In this document: positions 14,973 through 27,364 of the stretch, in pieces
Layout: each line of letters opens with the position of its first letter
Numbering within the stretch: position 1 is the first letter of the stretch
Assembly: GCF_001561915.1 (NCBI RefSeq)
Contig: NZ_LSKU01000001.1
Location: forward strand, 1,349,331 to 1,382,361
From: Tepidibacillus decaturensis
GTDB taxonomy: Bacteria > Bacillota > Bacilli > Tepidibacillales > Tepidibacillaceae
DNA length: 33,031 nucleotides
Direction: 5' to 3'
The notes under the pieces: generated by a model
Told to the model about the DNA's origin: nothing
The model's input: only the letters and a program-made list of their open reading frames with translations
Database searches by the model: none
Program-made: the position numbers and the translations under genes

Positions 14973-15083
14973 TGAAAGTATATTAAGACAGGAACAAAAA
15001 TGGCCAGATAATAAAAAAACTTCTTTTATTAACCAATTCTATATTCGAATGAATTTTTCCTTCATCGTAATCTACGATTACAA

Positions 15084-15665
15084 TTATTTCAAACCACGAC
15101 TACCTGGTTTTATTGCGGGATGCTTTCCTTCAAGACAAAGAGGGCATGATTCTTTTGAAAAAGATTCAACTTCCATTGAAAGCAGGGCATGAAAAGGATA
15201 ACCAAAATCTACGTTTCCATTGCTTCGATCAACGAGTACTCCTACACCAACTACTTCCCCTCCTGATTGCTCTACAACAGAAATGACTTCTTTGACCGAT
15301 CCACCAGTGGTAACCACATCTTCTACAACTAAAACGCTTTGGCCAGGTTCAATTTGAAACCCCCGTCGTAATGTCATCTTCCCATTTTCTCTTTCACAAA
15401 AGATATTTTTGACACCTAATGCTCGTGACACCTCATAACCTACCAATATCCCTCCAACTGCTGGAGAGACGACGACATCAATTTGTTTATCTTGAAAAGG
15501 ATCAGCTAAACTACTACATAGTTTTGCTGTAATCTGTGGGTATTGCAATACCTGTGCCATCTGCATGTAATGTTTAGAATGACGACCTGAGGTTAACAAA
15601 AAATGTCCTTCTTTTATTACCCCTGTCTCTTGAAAAATGGTTAGAATCTCCTCTTTTGTCATCAT
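15084..15665 (-). CDS. pyrE: Orotate phosphoribosyltransferase
   Basis: PyrE joins orotate and PRPP to make OMP, the fifth step of UMP synthesis. The 193-residue product has the PRPP-binding motif VLVVEDVVTTGGSVKEV (about residues 111-127). It is shorter than B. subtilis PyrE and ends with a Cys-containing tail, ESCPLCLEGKHPAIKPGSRG, which I associate with the Thermus-type PyrE family. I start at the ATG at 15665 because TAGGAGG is six bases upstream; an upstream in-frame ATG at 15710 lacks a site. It is the last pyr gene, 53 bases after pyrF, with no clear terminator behind it. Confidence 0.94.
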   Translation of the reverse strand: MMTKEEILTIFQETGVIKEGHFLLTSGRHSKHYMQMAQVLQYPQITAKLCSSLADPFQDKQIDVVVSPAVGGILVGYEVSRALGVKNIFCERENGKMTLRRGFQIEPGQSVLVVEDVVTTGGSVKEVISVVEQSGGEVVGVGVLVDRSNGNVDFGYPFHALLSMEVESFSKESCPLCLEGKHPAIKPGSRGLK

Positions 15666-15718
15666 TTTATTCCTCCTAATATTATTTAATGAAATTCTAC
15701 TATCTATCATCTAGTATC

Positions 15719-16258
15719 TTAGTATCTATCTTTTCTTCCTTTTAATCTTTTAATGATGGTGGCAAATACTTTCGCCGGATTTTCAGCTTCTGTTACAGCT
15801 CGGCCAATCACAATGTAATCTGCTCCCAATTGAAAGGCTTTTTCAGGAGTTGTGACTCTTTTTTGATCATGGGTTAGTCCTTTTACTAAACGAATACCAG
15901 GTGTAACCGTTAAAAAAGATAACCCAGATTGTGCTTTTATTTTTTTAACTTCTAATGGCGAAGAAACAACACCATCAAGGCCAGCTAGTTGAGCCAATTT
16001 GGAATAATGGAGAACAGATTCTTCTACTGTTGAAGGAATACCTATTTCATTTTGGAGCATCGATTGATCTGTGCTTGTCAATTGAGTAACACCGATAAGA
16101 AGTGGACGTTTTTGTCCAACCGCCAATGTGTTCTCCATTTGATTTCGTGCAGCTTCCATCATCTTCATACCACCAGCAATATGAAGATTAAACATATCTA
16201 TCTCTAATCGAGTCAATTGAGCTGCTGTTTTTCCCACTGTGTTAGGAATATCGTGCAT
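15719..16258 (-). CDS. pyrF: Orotidine 5'-phosphate decarboxylase, main C-terminal part (frameshifted)
   Basis: PyrF decarboxylates OMP to UMP. This frame holds most of the barrel: MHDIPNTV follows the missing LDLK of the catalytic Asp-x-Lys-x-x-Asp motif, then DGVVSSPLEVKKI, VTPGIRL and the phosphate-binding GADYIVIGRAVTEAENP. The first 78 residues lie in another frame at 16267-16500. The break is an A6 run on the plus strand at 16269-16274; one more base restores NIFLDLKMHDIPNT exactly. The gene is needed for UMP synthesis and its neighbours are intact, so a sequencing error is more likely than inactivation. Confidence 0.9.
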   Translation of the reverse strand: MHDIPNTVGKTAAQLTRLEIDMFNLHIAGGMKMMEAARNQMENTLAVGQKRPLLIGVTQLTSTDQSMLQNEIGIPSTVEESVLHYSKLAQLAGLDGVVSSPLEVKKIKAQSGLSFLTVTPGIRLVKGLTHDQKRVTTPEKAFQLGADYIVIGRAVTEAENPAKVFATIIKRLKGRKDRY

Positions 16259-16266
16259 TTTTAAAT

Positions 16267-18257
<1,991 letters not shown>

Positions 18258-18258
<1 letters not shown>

Positions 18259-21200
18259 CAGGAGATCAACTCCCCTTTCCGAACCATCGGTTGAGTAGTT
18301 AAAGCAAGCGATTCAAGAACATGCAATAGGGCATAAGCGGTATCTAATGAGGTAAAACAAGCAATCCCATATTCCACTGATTCTCTACGAATACGAAACC
18401 CATCCCTTGCTATATCCCTTCCCCTGGTTAAGGTATTGATTACAAACTGAATGTTTCCTGAATGAATTTCATCGATGATATTGGGTTTACCTTCTCGTAG
18501 TTTTTTTACTTCGATCACTGAAATTCCATTCTCCTTTAAAAATTGAGCTGTTCCCCTTGTTGCTTTTACCTGAAATCCTAGTTGGACAAAACGACGTATT
18601 AAGCTTAAGGCTTCATCTTTATCTTTATCAGCAATCGTTGCTAAAATCGTACCCGATTCAGCAACCCTTACTCCTGCAGCGATTAATCCTTTATATAATG
18701 CTTTGGCAAAATTTTGATCGATACCAATCACTTCCCCGGTTGACTTCATTTCTGGACCTAATGTCGTATCTACCCTTCTTAATTTGGAAAAGGAAAAAAC
18801 AGGAACTTTTACAGCCACAAGATTTGTTGTTGGCGTTAAATAACCAGTTTGATAATCCAAAGACTGGAGTGTTTCACCTAACATGATTTTTGTAGCCAGA
18901 TTAGCAATCGGAACTTGGGTGACTTTGCTTAGAAAAGGTACAGTCCGAGACGACCTTGGATTTACTTCAATTACATATACTTCATGCTCATGAATGACGA
19001 ATTGGATATTAAGCAATCCTTTTGCTTGAAGTCCTAATGCCAGTTTTTCAGTGATAGTTACAATTTGTTTCATTTCCGATTCTGTCAATGATTGAGGAGG
19101 ATATACAGCGATAGAATCGCCTGAATGCACACCTGCTCTTTCGATATGTTCCATAATCCCGGGAATAAGCACTTGCTTCCCATCACAAATGGCATCAACT
19201 TCTACCTCTTTACCGATGAGGTAGCGATCAATCAAAACAGGATGTTTAAGTGAAACTTGGACAGCTTGTTCCATGTAATGTGTCAATTCTTCCTGATTAT
19301 AGATGATCTCCATCGCCCTTCCACCTAGAACATAAGAGGGTCGAACTAAAACAGGGTATCCAAGCTTTTCTGCTACTTGTAACGCTTCTTCTTGTGATAA
19401 AACGGTTGTCCCGAGGGGTTGTTTAATTTGTAAATCCTTCAAAAGCTGTTCAAATCGCTTCCGATCTTCTGCTTGATCAATCCGATCTAATGAAGTTCCG
19501 AGAATCGGTATTCCTTCATTTGCGATTCTTTCTGCTAAATTGATTGCCGTTTGGCCACCAAATTGTACAATCACTCCAACCGATTGTTCTTTTTCGATCA
19601 CATGAAGCACATCTTCAATAGTAAGTGGTTCGAAATAGAGCTGGTTTGACACATTAAAGTCGGTAGAAACTGTTTCTGGATTGTTATTGATAATCACTGC
19701 ATCATACCCTGCCTCTTGAATCGCCCAGACGGCATGAACGGTGGAATAATCAAATTCTATTCCTTGACCAATTCGAATAGGACCAGAACCGATGACGATT
19801 ACAGATGGTTTTGTTCCTCTTCTCACTTCATCTTCTAGCTCATAAGTTGAATAATAATAAGGGGTATAGGATTCAAATTCTGCTGCACAAGTATCCACCA
19901 TTTTATATACAGGTTTGATATGCCAGTTTTCCCGTAATGTTCGAATTCCTTTTTCATCTTCTCCTCTCAAAAGGGCAATTTGCTGATCGGAAAAGCCGAG
20001 TTTTTTCCATAAGTAAAGCTGATCTTTTGTGATTGGTTCTTGACGAATTTCTTGTTCGATTTCTACTAAGCCTTTGATTTTTACTAAAAAGAAAGGATCA
20101 ATTTGTGTCCATTCATGAACCTTCTTCCATTCCCCACCCCTTCGAAACCATTCAGCAATCAACCACAAACGTTGATCATCTGTTCGCTTGATTCTCTCTT
20201 GGATTTGTTCATCATCAAGTTGATCTAAATGTAAGGAGGGTGAAAAAAGACCCACATGTTGATCTTCCATAGAGCGAATCGCTTTTTGTAGGGATTCTTC
20301 AAAATTCCGCCCTATCGCCATCACTTCGCCTGTTGCCTTCATTTGTGTTCCTAATTTACGATTTGCTGCTTGAAATTTATCAAAGGGCCAGCGAGGAATC
20401 TTTGTTACCACATAATCTAAGGCTGGTTCATAACAAGCATAAGTTGTCTTAGTGATAGGATTTTTTATTTCATCCAAGGTATAACCTAAAGCAATTTTAG
20501 TCGCTATTTTCGCAATTGGATAACCTGTAGCTTTTGAAGCTAAGGCACTAGAACGACTTACTCTTGGGTTCACTTCAATCACTTCATATCGTTCACTGTT
20601 TGGATCTAACGCAAATTGAACATTACAGCCCCCTTGAATTTGAAGAGCCTCTACAATCTTTAAAGCCGATGTTCTAAGTAATTGGTATTCTCGGTCAGAT
20701 AACGTTTGACTAGGGGCAACGACGATACTATCACCAGTATGAATGCCCACTGGATCTAGATTTTCCATATTACATACGACAATCTTATTGCCATGCTGAT
20801 CTCGAATCACTTCATATTCAATTTCCTTATAACCTAATAAACTTTGCTCAATCAGAACTTGATGAATAGGGCTTGCTTCCAACCCACTTTGTACAATTTC
20901 CTCTAATTCTCCTAGATTATGGGCAATACCTCCTCCTGTTCCACCAAGTGTGTAAGCAGGGCGAATAATCACTGGATAGCCTACTTGCTCAACAAATGTA
21001 TAGGCTTCCTCTAATTGGTAAATAATTTGACTCTCTGGAACAGGTTCCCCGATTTGTTTCATTAGTGAACGAAATCGACTTCGATCTTCAGCATCTTGAA
21101 TCGCTTTGATGTTTGTTCCAAGCAATTGAACTCCTACTTCGCTTAAAACACCATCATTCTCTAGCTCTACTGCTAAATTCAGTGCGGTTTGTCCACCTAA

Positions 21201-21467
21201 TGTTGCAATGATTCCATCTGGTCTTTCCATCCGAATAATTTTTTTCAAAAAATCAAGGGTTAGCGGTTCCATATACACTTTGTCAGCTATTTGTGTATCA
21301 GTCATGATCGTAGCAGGATTACTATTGACTAATATTACTTCCATTCCTTCCTCTTTGAGTGCCTGACAAGCTTGTGTACCAGCATAATCAAATTCTGCGG
21401 CCTGACCAATGGTAATCGGACCTGATCCTATCACCAAGACTTTTTTAATTCCATATCGTTTAGGCAT
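18258..21467 (-). CDS. carB: Carbamoyl phosphate synthase, large subunit
   Basis: CarB (PyrAB in Bacillus) makes carbamoyl phosphate from bicarbonate, two ATP and ammonia supplied by CarA. The 1069-residue length is normal. Two homologous ATP-grasp halves are visible: [20 protein letters not shown] near residue 14 and [20 protein letters not shown] near 560, each with its own IEVNPRxSRSSA/RTVP segment; the C-terminal MGS-like allosteric domain starts at about residue 940 ([20 protein letters not shown]). It overlaps carA by eight bases and pyrK by one, with no gap for internal terminators. Confidence 0.97.
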
Positions 21468-22557
21468 ACTGTTTCTCCTCCTTTTCCTTTCTCATCAGTT
21501 GAATAAATTGATCGAAAAGATAACGACTGTCATTAGGACCTGGTGAAGCTTCTGGATGATATTGTACGGAAAAAGCGGGTACATCAGTATGAGCCAAACC
21601 TTCAATCGTCCCGTCATTTACTGCAATATGAGTCACTTTCAATGGACAGGTGGCTATGGACTTCGTAGTAACGGTAAAACCATGATTTTGTGAAGTCATG
21701 TAGATCCGGTTTGTTGCCAACTCTTTTACTGGATGATTTCCACCTCGATGGCCAAACTTCATTTTCTCTGTATTTGCCCCATTAGCTAAAGCAAACAATT
21801 GATGACCTAAACAAATTCCAAATAAAGGTATTCTTTCCTGCATTAAACCCTGTATCATTGGAATGGCTTCTATCACCTCTTTTGGGTCACCAGGGCCATT
21901 GGATAAGAGGACCCCATCTGGATTTAAAGTATTAATTTGTTCAACCGTTGTCGTATAAGGAACGATGGTCACTTCGCATTGTCGTGCTAATAATTCTCTT
22001 AAGATCCCTTGTTTATAACCATAATCGACTAAGACGACACGTTGGCCTCTCCCTGGAATGGTGAAGGGCTGTTTAATTGAAACCTGCTTAACTTGATCAT
22101 TGCTTAAAGGAGATTCTAAACGCTTTAAGGCCTCTTCACTTGTCAAAGAATTTGTGGTTAACAGAGCTTTCATCGTCCCTTTTTCCCTTATTTTCTTCGT
22201 GATCATCCTCGTATCGATCCCAGCAATTCCTAAGATTCCATGTTGTAGCAAATAAGAAGTAAGACTCTCATTTTTACGCCAATGGGATGGGAAATCTGCC
22301 ACTTCTTTAACAATAAATCCAAACACCCTTGGTTTGACTGATTCAAAATCCACGTGATTAATTCCGTAATTCCCGATTAAAGGATAAGTCATCACCACAA
22401 ATTGTCCATAATAAGAGGGATCTGTCAAAATTTCTTGGTAACCTGTCATTCCCGTATTGAAAACTATTTCAGCGATTGATTCTCCAGTACTGCCAAATGA
22501 TACACCTTCAAAAGAAGTTCCATCTTCTAAAAATAATGTGGCTTTCTTCTTATGCAT
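21460..22557 (-). CDS. carA: Carbamoyl phosphate synthase, small subunit (glutaminase)
   Basis: CarA (PyrAA) hydrolyses glutamine and tunnels ammonia to CarB. It is a class I glutamine amidotransferase: nucleophile in [15 protein letters not shown] (Cys249), and His334/Glu336 in [10 protein letters not shown] complete the triad. The 365-residue length fits. The start overlaps the pyrC stop and the stop overlaps the carB start, each by eight bases. Pathway role is pyrimidine; whether a second arginine-linked enzyme exists elsewhere cannot be seen. Confidence 0.97.
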   Translation of the reverse strand: MHKKKATLFLEDGTSFEGVSFGSTGESIAEIVFNTGMTGYQEILTDPSYYGQFVVMTYPLIGNYGINHVDFESVKPRVFGFIVKEVADFPSHWRKNESLTSYLLQHGILGIAGIDTRMITKKIREKGTMKALLTTNSLTSEEALKRLESPLSNDQVKQVSIKQPFTIPGRGQRVVLVDYGYKQGILRELLARQCEVTIVPYTTTVEQINTLNPDGVLLSNGPGDPKEVIEAIPMIQGLMQERIPLFGICLGHQLFALANGANTEKMKFGHRGGNHPVKELATNRIYMTSQNHGFTVTTKSIATCPLKVTHIAVNDGTIEGLAHTDVPAFSVQYHPEASPGPNDSRYLFDQFIQLMRKEKEEKQYA

Positions 22558-23845
22558 AGCGGTTCTCTACCTCCTGCTCCCATGAAATCTTACCCTCTAC
22601 GATGGTCATGACTGGCCATCCATACAAATTCCAACCTGTAAATGGCGTATTTTTCCCTTTTGAAGCAAATGTAACTGGGTCAACCGATTTGGATTGTTCC
22701 AGATCAATCACCGCAAGATCTGCTGGTAAACCCACCGCAATTTCCCCAACTTGCAAGCCAAAAATTTCTGCCGGTTTTCTTGTAACCCATTCAATCAATT
22801 GTTCTAATGATACGAGCTTCTTCATTACAAGATGGGTGTATAACAAGGGAAAAGCGGTCTCAAGTCCAACAATTCCAAATGGTGCATCCAATAATCCCCT
22901 TTGTTTTTCATCCTCAGTATGTGGCGCATGATCCGTTGCAATTACATCGATCGTTCCATCGATCAATCCTTCTATAAGAGCGAGGCGATCTTCTTCGGTT
23001 CTAAGTGGCGGATTCATTTTATAATGACCATAGGGTGGTTGGATATCCTTTTCTGTTAACAGCAGATGATGTGGGGTAACTTCTGCGGTTACGTTAACCC
23101 CTTTTGCCTTTGCATTTCGAATAAGCTGTACTGATTCCTTTGAACTTACATGGCATACATGGTAATGAACACCAGTGCTTTCTGCTAACATTAAGTCCCT
23201 TTCTAACTGCAGATACTCTGCTTCAGATGGGATTCCTTGTACCTGCAATTGTTTGGCTGTTTCACCCATGTGAATAACCCCTTTTCCAGCCAAATGATGA
23301 TCTTCCACATGTGCAATGATTGGCATGTCTAAAAGCTTGGCCGTTTCCATCGCTTTAATCATCAAGCTAGTTGATTGGACCCCTTTACCATCATCAGAAA
23401 ACCCAACCGCACCTTGTTTTTTCATCCCTAACAGATTAGCTAATTCTTTTCCCTCTTGCTTATGAGTAATCGCACCAATCGGATAGACCTTTACATATCC
23501 TAATGCTTTACTTTTTTCTTTGAGAAAAGTAATTAGGTCAGGACAATCCATGACAGGATTTGTGTTTGGCATCGCAAAAATCGTAGTAAAGCCACCCTTT
23601 GCTGCAGCTTTTGTTCCTGTTTCAATGGTTTCTTTTTGCTCAAACCCCGGTTCTCGTAAATGAACATGAATATCGATTAACCCCGGGATTATTATTTTTC
23701 CTTTTGCATCAATCACTTGATGGAGGTGATTTTTATTGTCAAGCTTTTGCTCGATTGCTTGGATCATTCCTTTTTCAATCAAAAGATCCCCTATAAACCA
23801 CTGATTTTTACTCCAAATTTTCCCATGTCGAATGATGATTCCCAT
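22550..23845 (-). CDS. pyrC: Dihydroorotase
   Basis: PyrC cyclises carbamoyl aspartate to dihydroorotate, the third step. The 431-residue product is the class I type, with zinc-binding DIHVHLREPGFEQKET (histidines 60 and 62), the bridging Asp region VGFSDDGKGV, MIIAHVEDHHL-like histidine, VTPHHLLLTE and IATDHAPHT with catalytic Asp. I start at 23845, where AGGAGGGG precedes ATG; a longer upstream frame within pyrB has no site. It overlaps pyrB by 55 bases, so its ribosome-binding site lies in pyrB coding sequence. Confidence 0.95.
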   Translation of the reverse strand: MGIIIRHGKIWSKNQWFIGDLLIEKGMIQAIEQKLDNKNHLHQVIDAKGKIIIPGLIDIHVHLREPGFEQKETIETGTKAAAKGGFTTIFAMPNTNPVMDCPDLITFLKEKSKALGYVKVYPIGAITHKQEGKELANLLGMKKQGAVGFSDDGKGVQSTSLMIKAMETAKLLDMPIIAHVEDHHLAGKGVIHMGETAKQLQVQGIPSEAEYLQLERDLMLAESTGVHYHVCHVSSKESVQLIRNAKAKGVNVTAEVTPHHLLLTEKDIQPPYGHYKMNPPLRTEEDRLALIEGLIDGTIDVIATDHAPHTEDEKQRGLLDAPFGIVGLETAFPLLYTHLVMKKLVSLEQLIEWVTRKPAEIFGLQVGEIAVGLPADLAVIDLEQSKSVDPVTFASKGKNTPFTGWNLYGWPVMTIVEGKISWEQEVENRYA

Positions 23846-24771
23846 TTTGCTTCCCCTCCTAAGGCTCTCTCTATCACTGCCATACGAATCCATACACCAT
23901 GACGAATTTGTTCGAAGATTTTCGATTGAGGATGCTCAACAACAAGATCATCCATTTCTATCCCTCGATTTACTGGAGCAGGATGCAAAATAATGGTATG
24001 TGGTTGTAAATTACGAAGTCTCTCTTCCGTAAAGCCAAATTCTTGACGATATTCTTCAATTGGATATAAAGATTCCCCCTGTATCCGTTCAAATTGAACA
24101 CGTAACATCATGACCACATCTGCATGTTTTATAGCCTCATCAATTGGTAAATAGTTACCTTCTAGTGAAAAATCCATATATTTTGCTGGGCCGCTAAACA
24201 GGAGCTTGGCACCCATCCTTTTCAATAATTGCACATTGGATCGAGCGACTCGGCTATGGGCAATATCACCGATTATAGCGACATTTAATCCTTTGATCTC
24301 AGAAAAATATTGCTGAATCGTATAAAAATCAAGAAGGGCTTGAGTAGGATGAGCCTTTTTACCCTCACCAGCATTGATGATCTTTATAGAAAGTTTTCGT
24401 AACAATGGTTTTAGCAGATCTTCCTCTTGTAGACGAATTACAACAGCTTCTATACCAAGAGATTCGAGAGTCTTTAAGGTATCAAAAAGCGATTCTCCTT
24501 TTTGCATACTTGATACAGAAGGTTGAAGATTGACCACTTCAAGACCTAACTTCTTTTCAGCTACTTCAAAAGATATTCTCGTTCTTGTACTTGGTTCTAA
24601 AAACAAATTAGCGATAAATGACTTATGATATTGCTTGTTTGAAAAGAATAACCATGAATCGTTCTCAAGTGGACTGGTTTCTTCTATCTTTTGAAAATAA
24701 TGAGCCCTAGCTATTAATTCTTTGATTTCTTCCAATGTTAACTCTTGAATCGATAACAAATGCTTTCCCAT
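23791..24771 (-). CDS. pyrB: Aspartate carbamoyltransferase, catalytic subunit
   Basis: PyrB joins carbamoyl phosphate to aspartate, the first committed step. Signatures are LFLEPSTRTRISFEVAEKK (residue 57 onward) and HPAPVNRGIEMDD near 275. No regulatory PyrI follows, as in Bacillus. The 326-residue product is about 20 residues longer than B. subtilis PyrB, with an extra tail (AKWESSFDMGKFGVKISGL) that overlaps pyrC. The ATG at 24771 is best spaced from AAAGAGG; an ATG at 24780 abuts the site and is less likely. A PyrR attenuator and the second hairpin repeat lie upstream. Confidence 0.95.
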   Translation of the reverse strand: MGKHLLSIQELTLEEIKELIARAHYFQKIEETSPLENDSWLFFSNKQYHKSFIANLFLEPSTRTRISFEVAEKKLGLEVVNLQPSVSSMQKGESLFDTLKTLESLGIEAVVIRLQEEDLLKPLLRKLSIKIINAGEGKKAHPTQALLDFYTIQQYFSEIKGLNVAIIGDIAHSRVARSNVQLLKRMGAKLLFSGPAKYMDFSLEGNYLPIDEAIKHADVVMMLRVQFERIQGESLYPIEEYRQEFGFTEERLRNLQPHTIILHPAPVNRGIEMDDLVVEHPQSKIFEQIRHGVWIRMAVIERALGGEAKWESSFDMGKFGVKISGL

Positions 24772-24810
24772 TTCTCTCATCCTCTTTTTCCAATGGAATT
24801 CTTAATAAAC

Positions 24811-24858
24811 TCACAAAAGTGACGACTTGTTCGTAGCTCATTCCGATTACTTTTGTGG
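24811..24858. repeat. Hairpin repeat, copy 2
   Basis: CACAAAAGT and ACTTTTGTG form a 9-bp stem, with GACGACTT and ATTCCGATT inside exactly as in copy 1 (7223-7271); only the central 11 bases differ. It lies between the pyrB attenuator terminator and the pyrB ribosome-binding site, so it is transcribed in the pyrB leader after readthrough. Confidence 0.75.
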
Positions 24859-24879
24859 GGAACTATGAATAATGAATAC

Positions 24880-25065
24880 AAAAAAGGCCTTCCTATCATT
24901 CGATAAGAAGACCTTCTAATTCCTTACACCATCTTTCTAATGGTTCCCATTTCATTTGCATGCTTAGAAACTGGCACCATTTTCTGACCCTTGTGGCTTA
25001 CATTTGAAGATAAAACCGTCGTTAGAAGATATCCTTATCAGACTCACGGGAATGATTTAAAGGAT
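24880..25065 (-). promoter_or_regulatory. PyrR attenuator of pyrB (long form)
   Basis: On the minus strand the anti-antiterminator spans 25065-25031: ATCCTTTAA and AAGGAT close a stem, ATCA/TGAT pair, and TTCCCGTGAGTC is the PyrR loop, a variant of the usual AGTCCAGAGAGGCT. The terminator (24915-24880) is a 14-bp stem around GAAT followed by six T. Its 5' part TTAGAAG can instead pair with CTTCTAA just after the binding loop (antiterminator). About 90 bases containing an additional stem-loop separate the antiterminator arms. High UMP with PyrR should favour termination before pyrB. Confidence 0.8.
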
Positions 25066-25100
25066 TCTATTCTTTTGTACTTCTTTATTGTTGAGGCTAC

Positions 25101-26426
25101 TTAAACCCCTACTTTGACAGTTTTTCCTTTAACCTCTTTTGTTTGTTTAGTGACAATTTCCATTTCTAATTCTTCACTTTCTTTTGCTTGCTTAGGCAAT
25201 ACCAGGTTTAGGATAATACCAACGATTGTAGCTAAAGCCATTCCTTCGATATCAACATGGATTCCTTTTAATTTTAATGCTGCATTTCCAACACCAATCA
25301 CCATGATGACAGATGAGATTACAAGATTTCTTTTGTCACTATAATCAATGCCATTATCAACAAGCATTCGTAAACCAGCTGATGCGATGATGCCGAAGAG
25401 TAGAATAGAAACACCACCCATGACTGCTGTAGGAATCGTGCTAATTAAGGCACCTAATTTTCCAATGAAGGCAAAGCTTGTAGCAAAGACCGCTGCCCCT
25501 GCAATCACATAAACACTATATACTCTTGTAATAGCTAACACACCGATATTTTCTCCATAGGTGGTATTAGGTGGGCCACCAATTAAAGCAGCGATAGATG
25601 TAGCAACACCATCACCTAAAATCGAACGATGCAATCCAGGATCCTTTACCAAATCTCGTTCCATAATACTACTGGTTACCATTAAATGACCAATATGTTC
25701 AGTGATGGTCACTAATGCTACAGGAAGCATAACAACAGCAGCTTTCCATGACAATTCTGGTGTTGTAAAAATAGGCAATGCAAACCAACTTGCTTCTTTT
25801 ACTGGTGTTAAATCAACGATTCCTACGATTAAGGAGATGATATAACCACCAATGATTCCTAAAAGAATGGGAATCACTCCTAGAAAACCTCGGAAGACTG
25901 TACTTGCTATGACAGCAATCGCTAAAGTACTTAAAGCCACCATGAAATGTTTTAAAGAATAAACGGTTTGACCATCCACTTTAATATTCATTGCCATATC
26001 TACTGCAACACTTGCCAGCCCTAATCCAATCACAATTACGACAGAACCAATCACAACAGGTGGCAAAATTTTATTTAACCAATCTGAGCCAAATTTATAG
26101 ATCATTAATGCGATCACACCGTATAATACCCCAGCTAGGAAAGAACCAAACATGGCTGCTCCTAATCCCTCCGATTGTGAGAGGGAAATAATCGGTGCGA
26201 TGAAGGCAAAAGATGAACCTAAATAGGCTGGGATTTTTCCTTTGGTAATCAGCAAATAAGCAATCGTCCCTAACCCACTGCTTAATAAGGCGATTGAAGG
26301 ACTTAACCCTGTTAAGATCGGGACTAGAATAGTTGCCCCAAACATAGCAAACAAATGTTGAAAACTTAATGCAATCCATTTCATTCCCTTTGGCATTTCA
26401 TTGACATCCATCACTTGTTGTTTCAT
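25101..26426 (-). CDS. pyrP: Uracil permease (NCS2 family)
   Basis: A 441-residue NCS2 uracil:proton symporter (PyrP/UraA). It has about 14 membrane segments, LSFQHLFAMFGATILVPILT at residues 19-38, and the family motif regions GLGASVAVD-like helix and TTYGENIGVLAITRVYSVYV near 280, with the uracil-binding glutamate in helix 8 (VTITEHIGHLMV). AGGAGG lies before the ATG. Placed second in the operon with its own PyrR attenuator in front, so uracil import is repressed when UMP is plentiful. Confidence 0.95.
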   Translation of the reverse strand: MKQQVMDVNEMPKGMKWIALSFQHLFAMFGATILVPILTGLSPSIALLSSGLGTIAYLLITKGKIPAYLGSSFAFIAPIISLSQSEGLGAAMFGSFLAGVLYGVIALMIYKFGSDWLNKILPPVVIGSVVIVIGLGLASVAVDMAMNIKVDGQTVYSLKHFMVALSTLAIAVIASTVFRGFLGVIPILLGIIGGYIISLIVGIVDLTPVKEASWFALPIFTTPELSWKAAVVMLPVALVTITEHIGHLMVTSSIMERDLVKDPGLHRSILGDGVATSIAALIGGPPNTTYGENIGVLAITRVYSVYVIAGAAVFATSFAFIGKLGALISTIPTAVMGGVSILLFGIIASAGLRMLVDNGIDYSDKRNLVISSVIMVIGVGNAALKLKGIHVDIEGMALATIVGIILNLVLPKQAKESEELEMEIVTKQTKEVKGKTVKVGV

Positions 26427-26479
26427 TTTTGTTTTCCTCCTCTTTATTTTTCCACCAATGATTCGGTTTTTTTAAGATC

Positions 26480-27165
<686 letters not shown>

Positions 27166-27182
27166 TTAAGAAATGAAAGAAT

Positions 27183-27290
27183 AAAAAAAGCTTTTACCTA
27201 GAGGCAAAAGCGAATCGATATTGCTTGAATAGAATTTAACCTATTCAATACCCGTTCACCTTGTTAGCCTCTCTGGACTACATTTAAAGG
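27183..27290 (-). promoter_or_regulatory. PyrR attenuator of pyrR
   Basis: On the minus strand CCTTTAA..CAAGG encloses the consensus PyrR loop AGTCCAGAGAGGCT (27290-27259). The terminator is GCTTTTGCC / GGTAAAAGC with a TCTA loop and seven T (27211-27183). TTGAATAG / CTATTCAA, extended by AAGGTGAA pairing with TTCGCTTT, gives an antiterminator that takes the 5' arm of the terminator. Confidence 0.9.
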
Positions 27291-27309
27291 ACATTCAATT
27301 TTCTATTTC

Positions 27310-27338
27310 ATTATGGATGAAAGTGAATCCAATGTCAA
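27310..27338 (-). promoter_or_regulatory. Sigma-A promoter of the pyr operon
   Basis: A perfect TTGACA (27333-27338), 17 bases, and CATAAT (27310-27315) on the minus strand. The start near 27303 precedes the PyrR-binding loop by about a dozen bases. It lies just past the rluD stop, so the operon has its own promoter. Confidence 0.88.
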
Positions 27339-27364
27339 CCATTTTCTTCACTTTATTCGTTCCT

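Noticed and set aside
14926-15192. Plus-strand frame across the pyrE end
   Set aside because: No start site; overlaps pyrE and the GDYXXLXY gene on the other strand, both of which have clear homology.
26095-26379. Minus-strand frame inside pyrP
   Set aside because: Out-of-frame shadow of the permease with no start signal.
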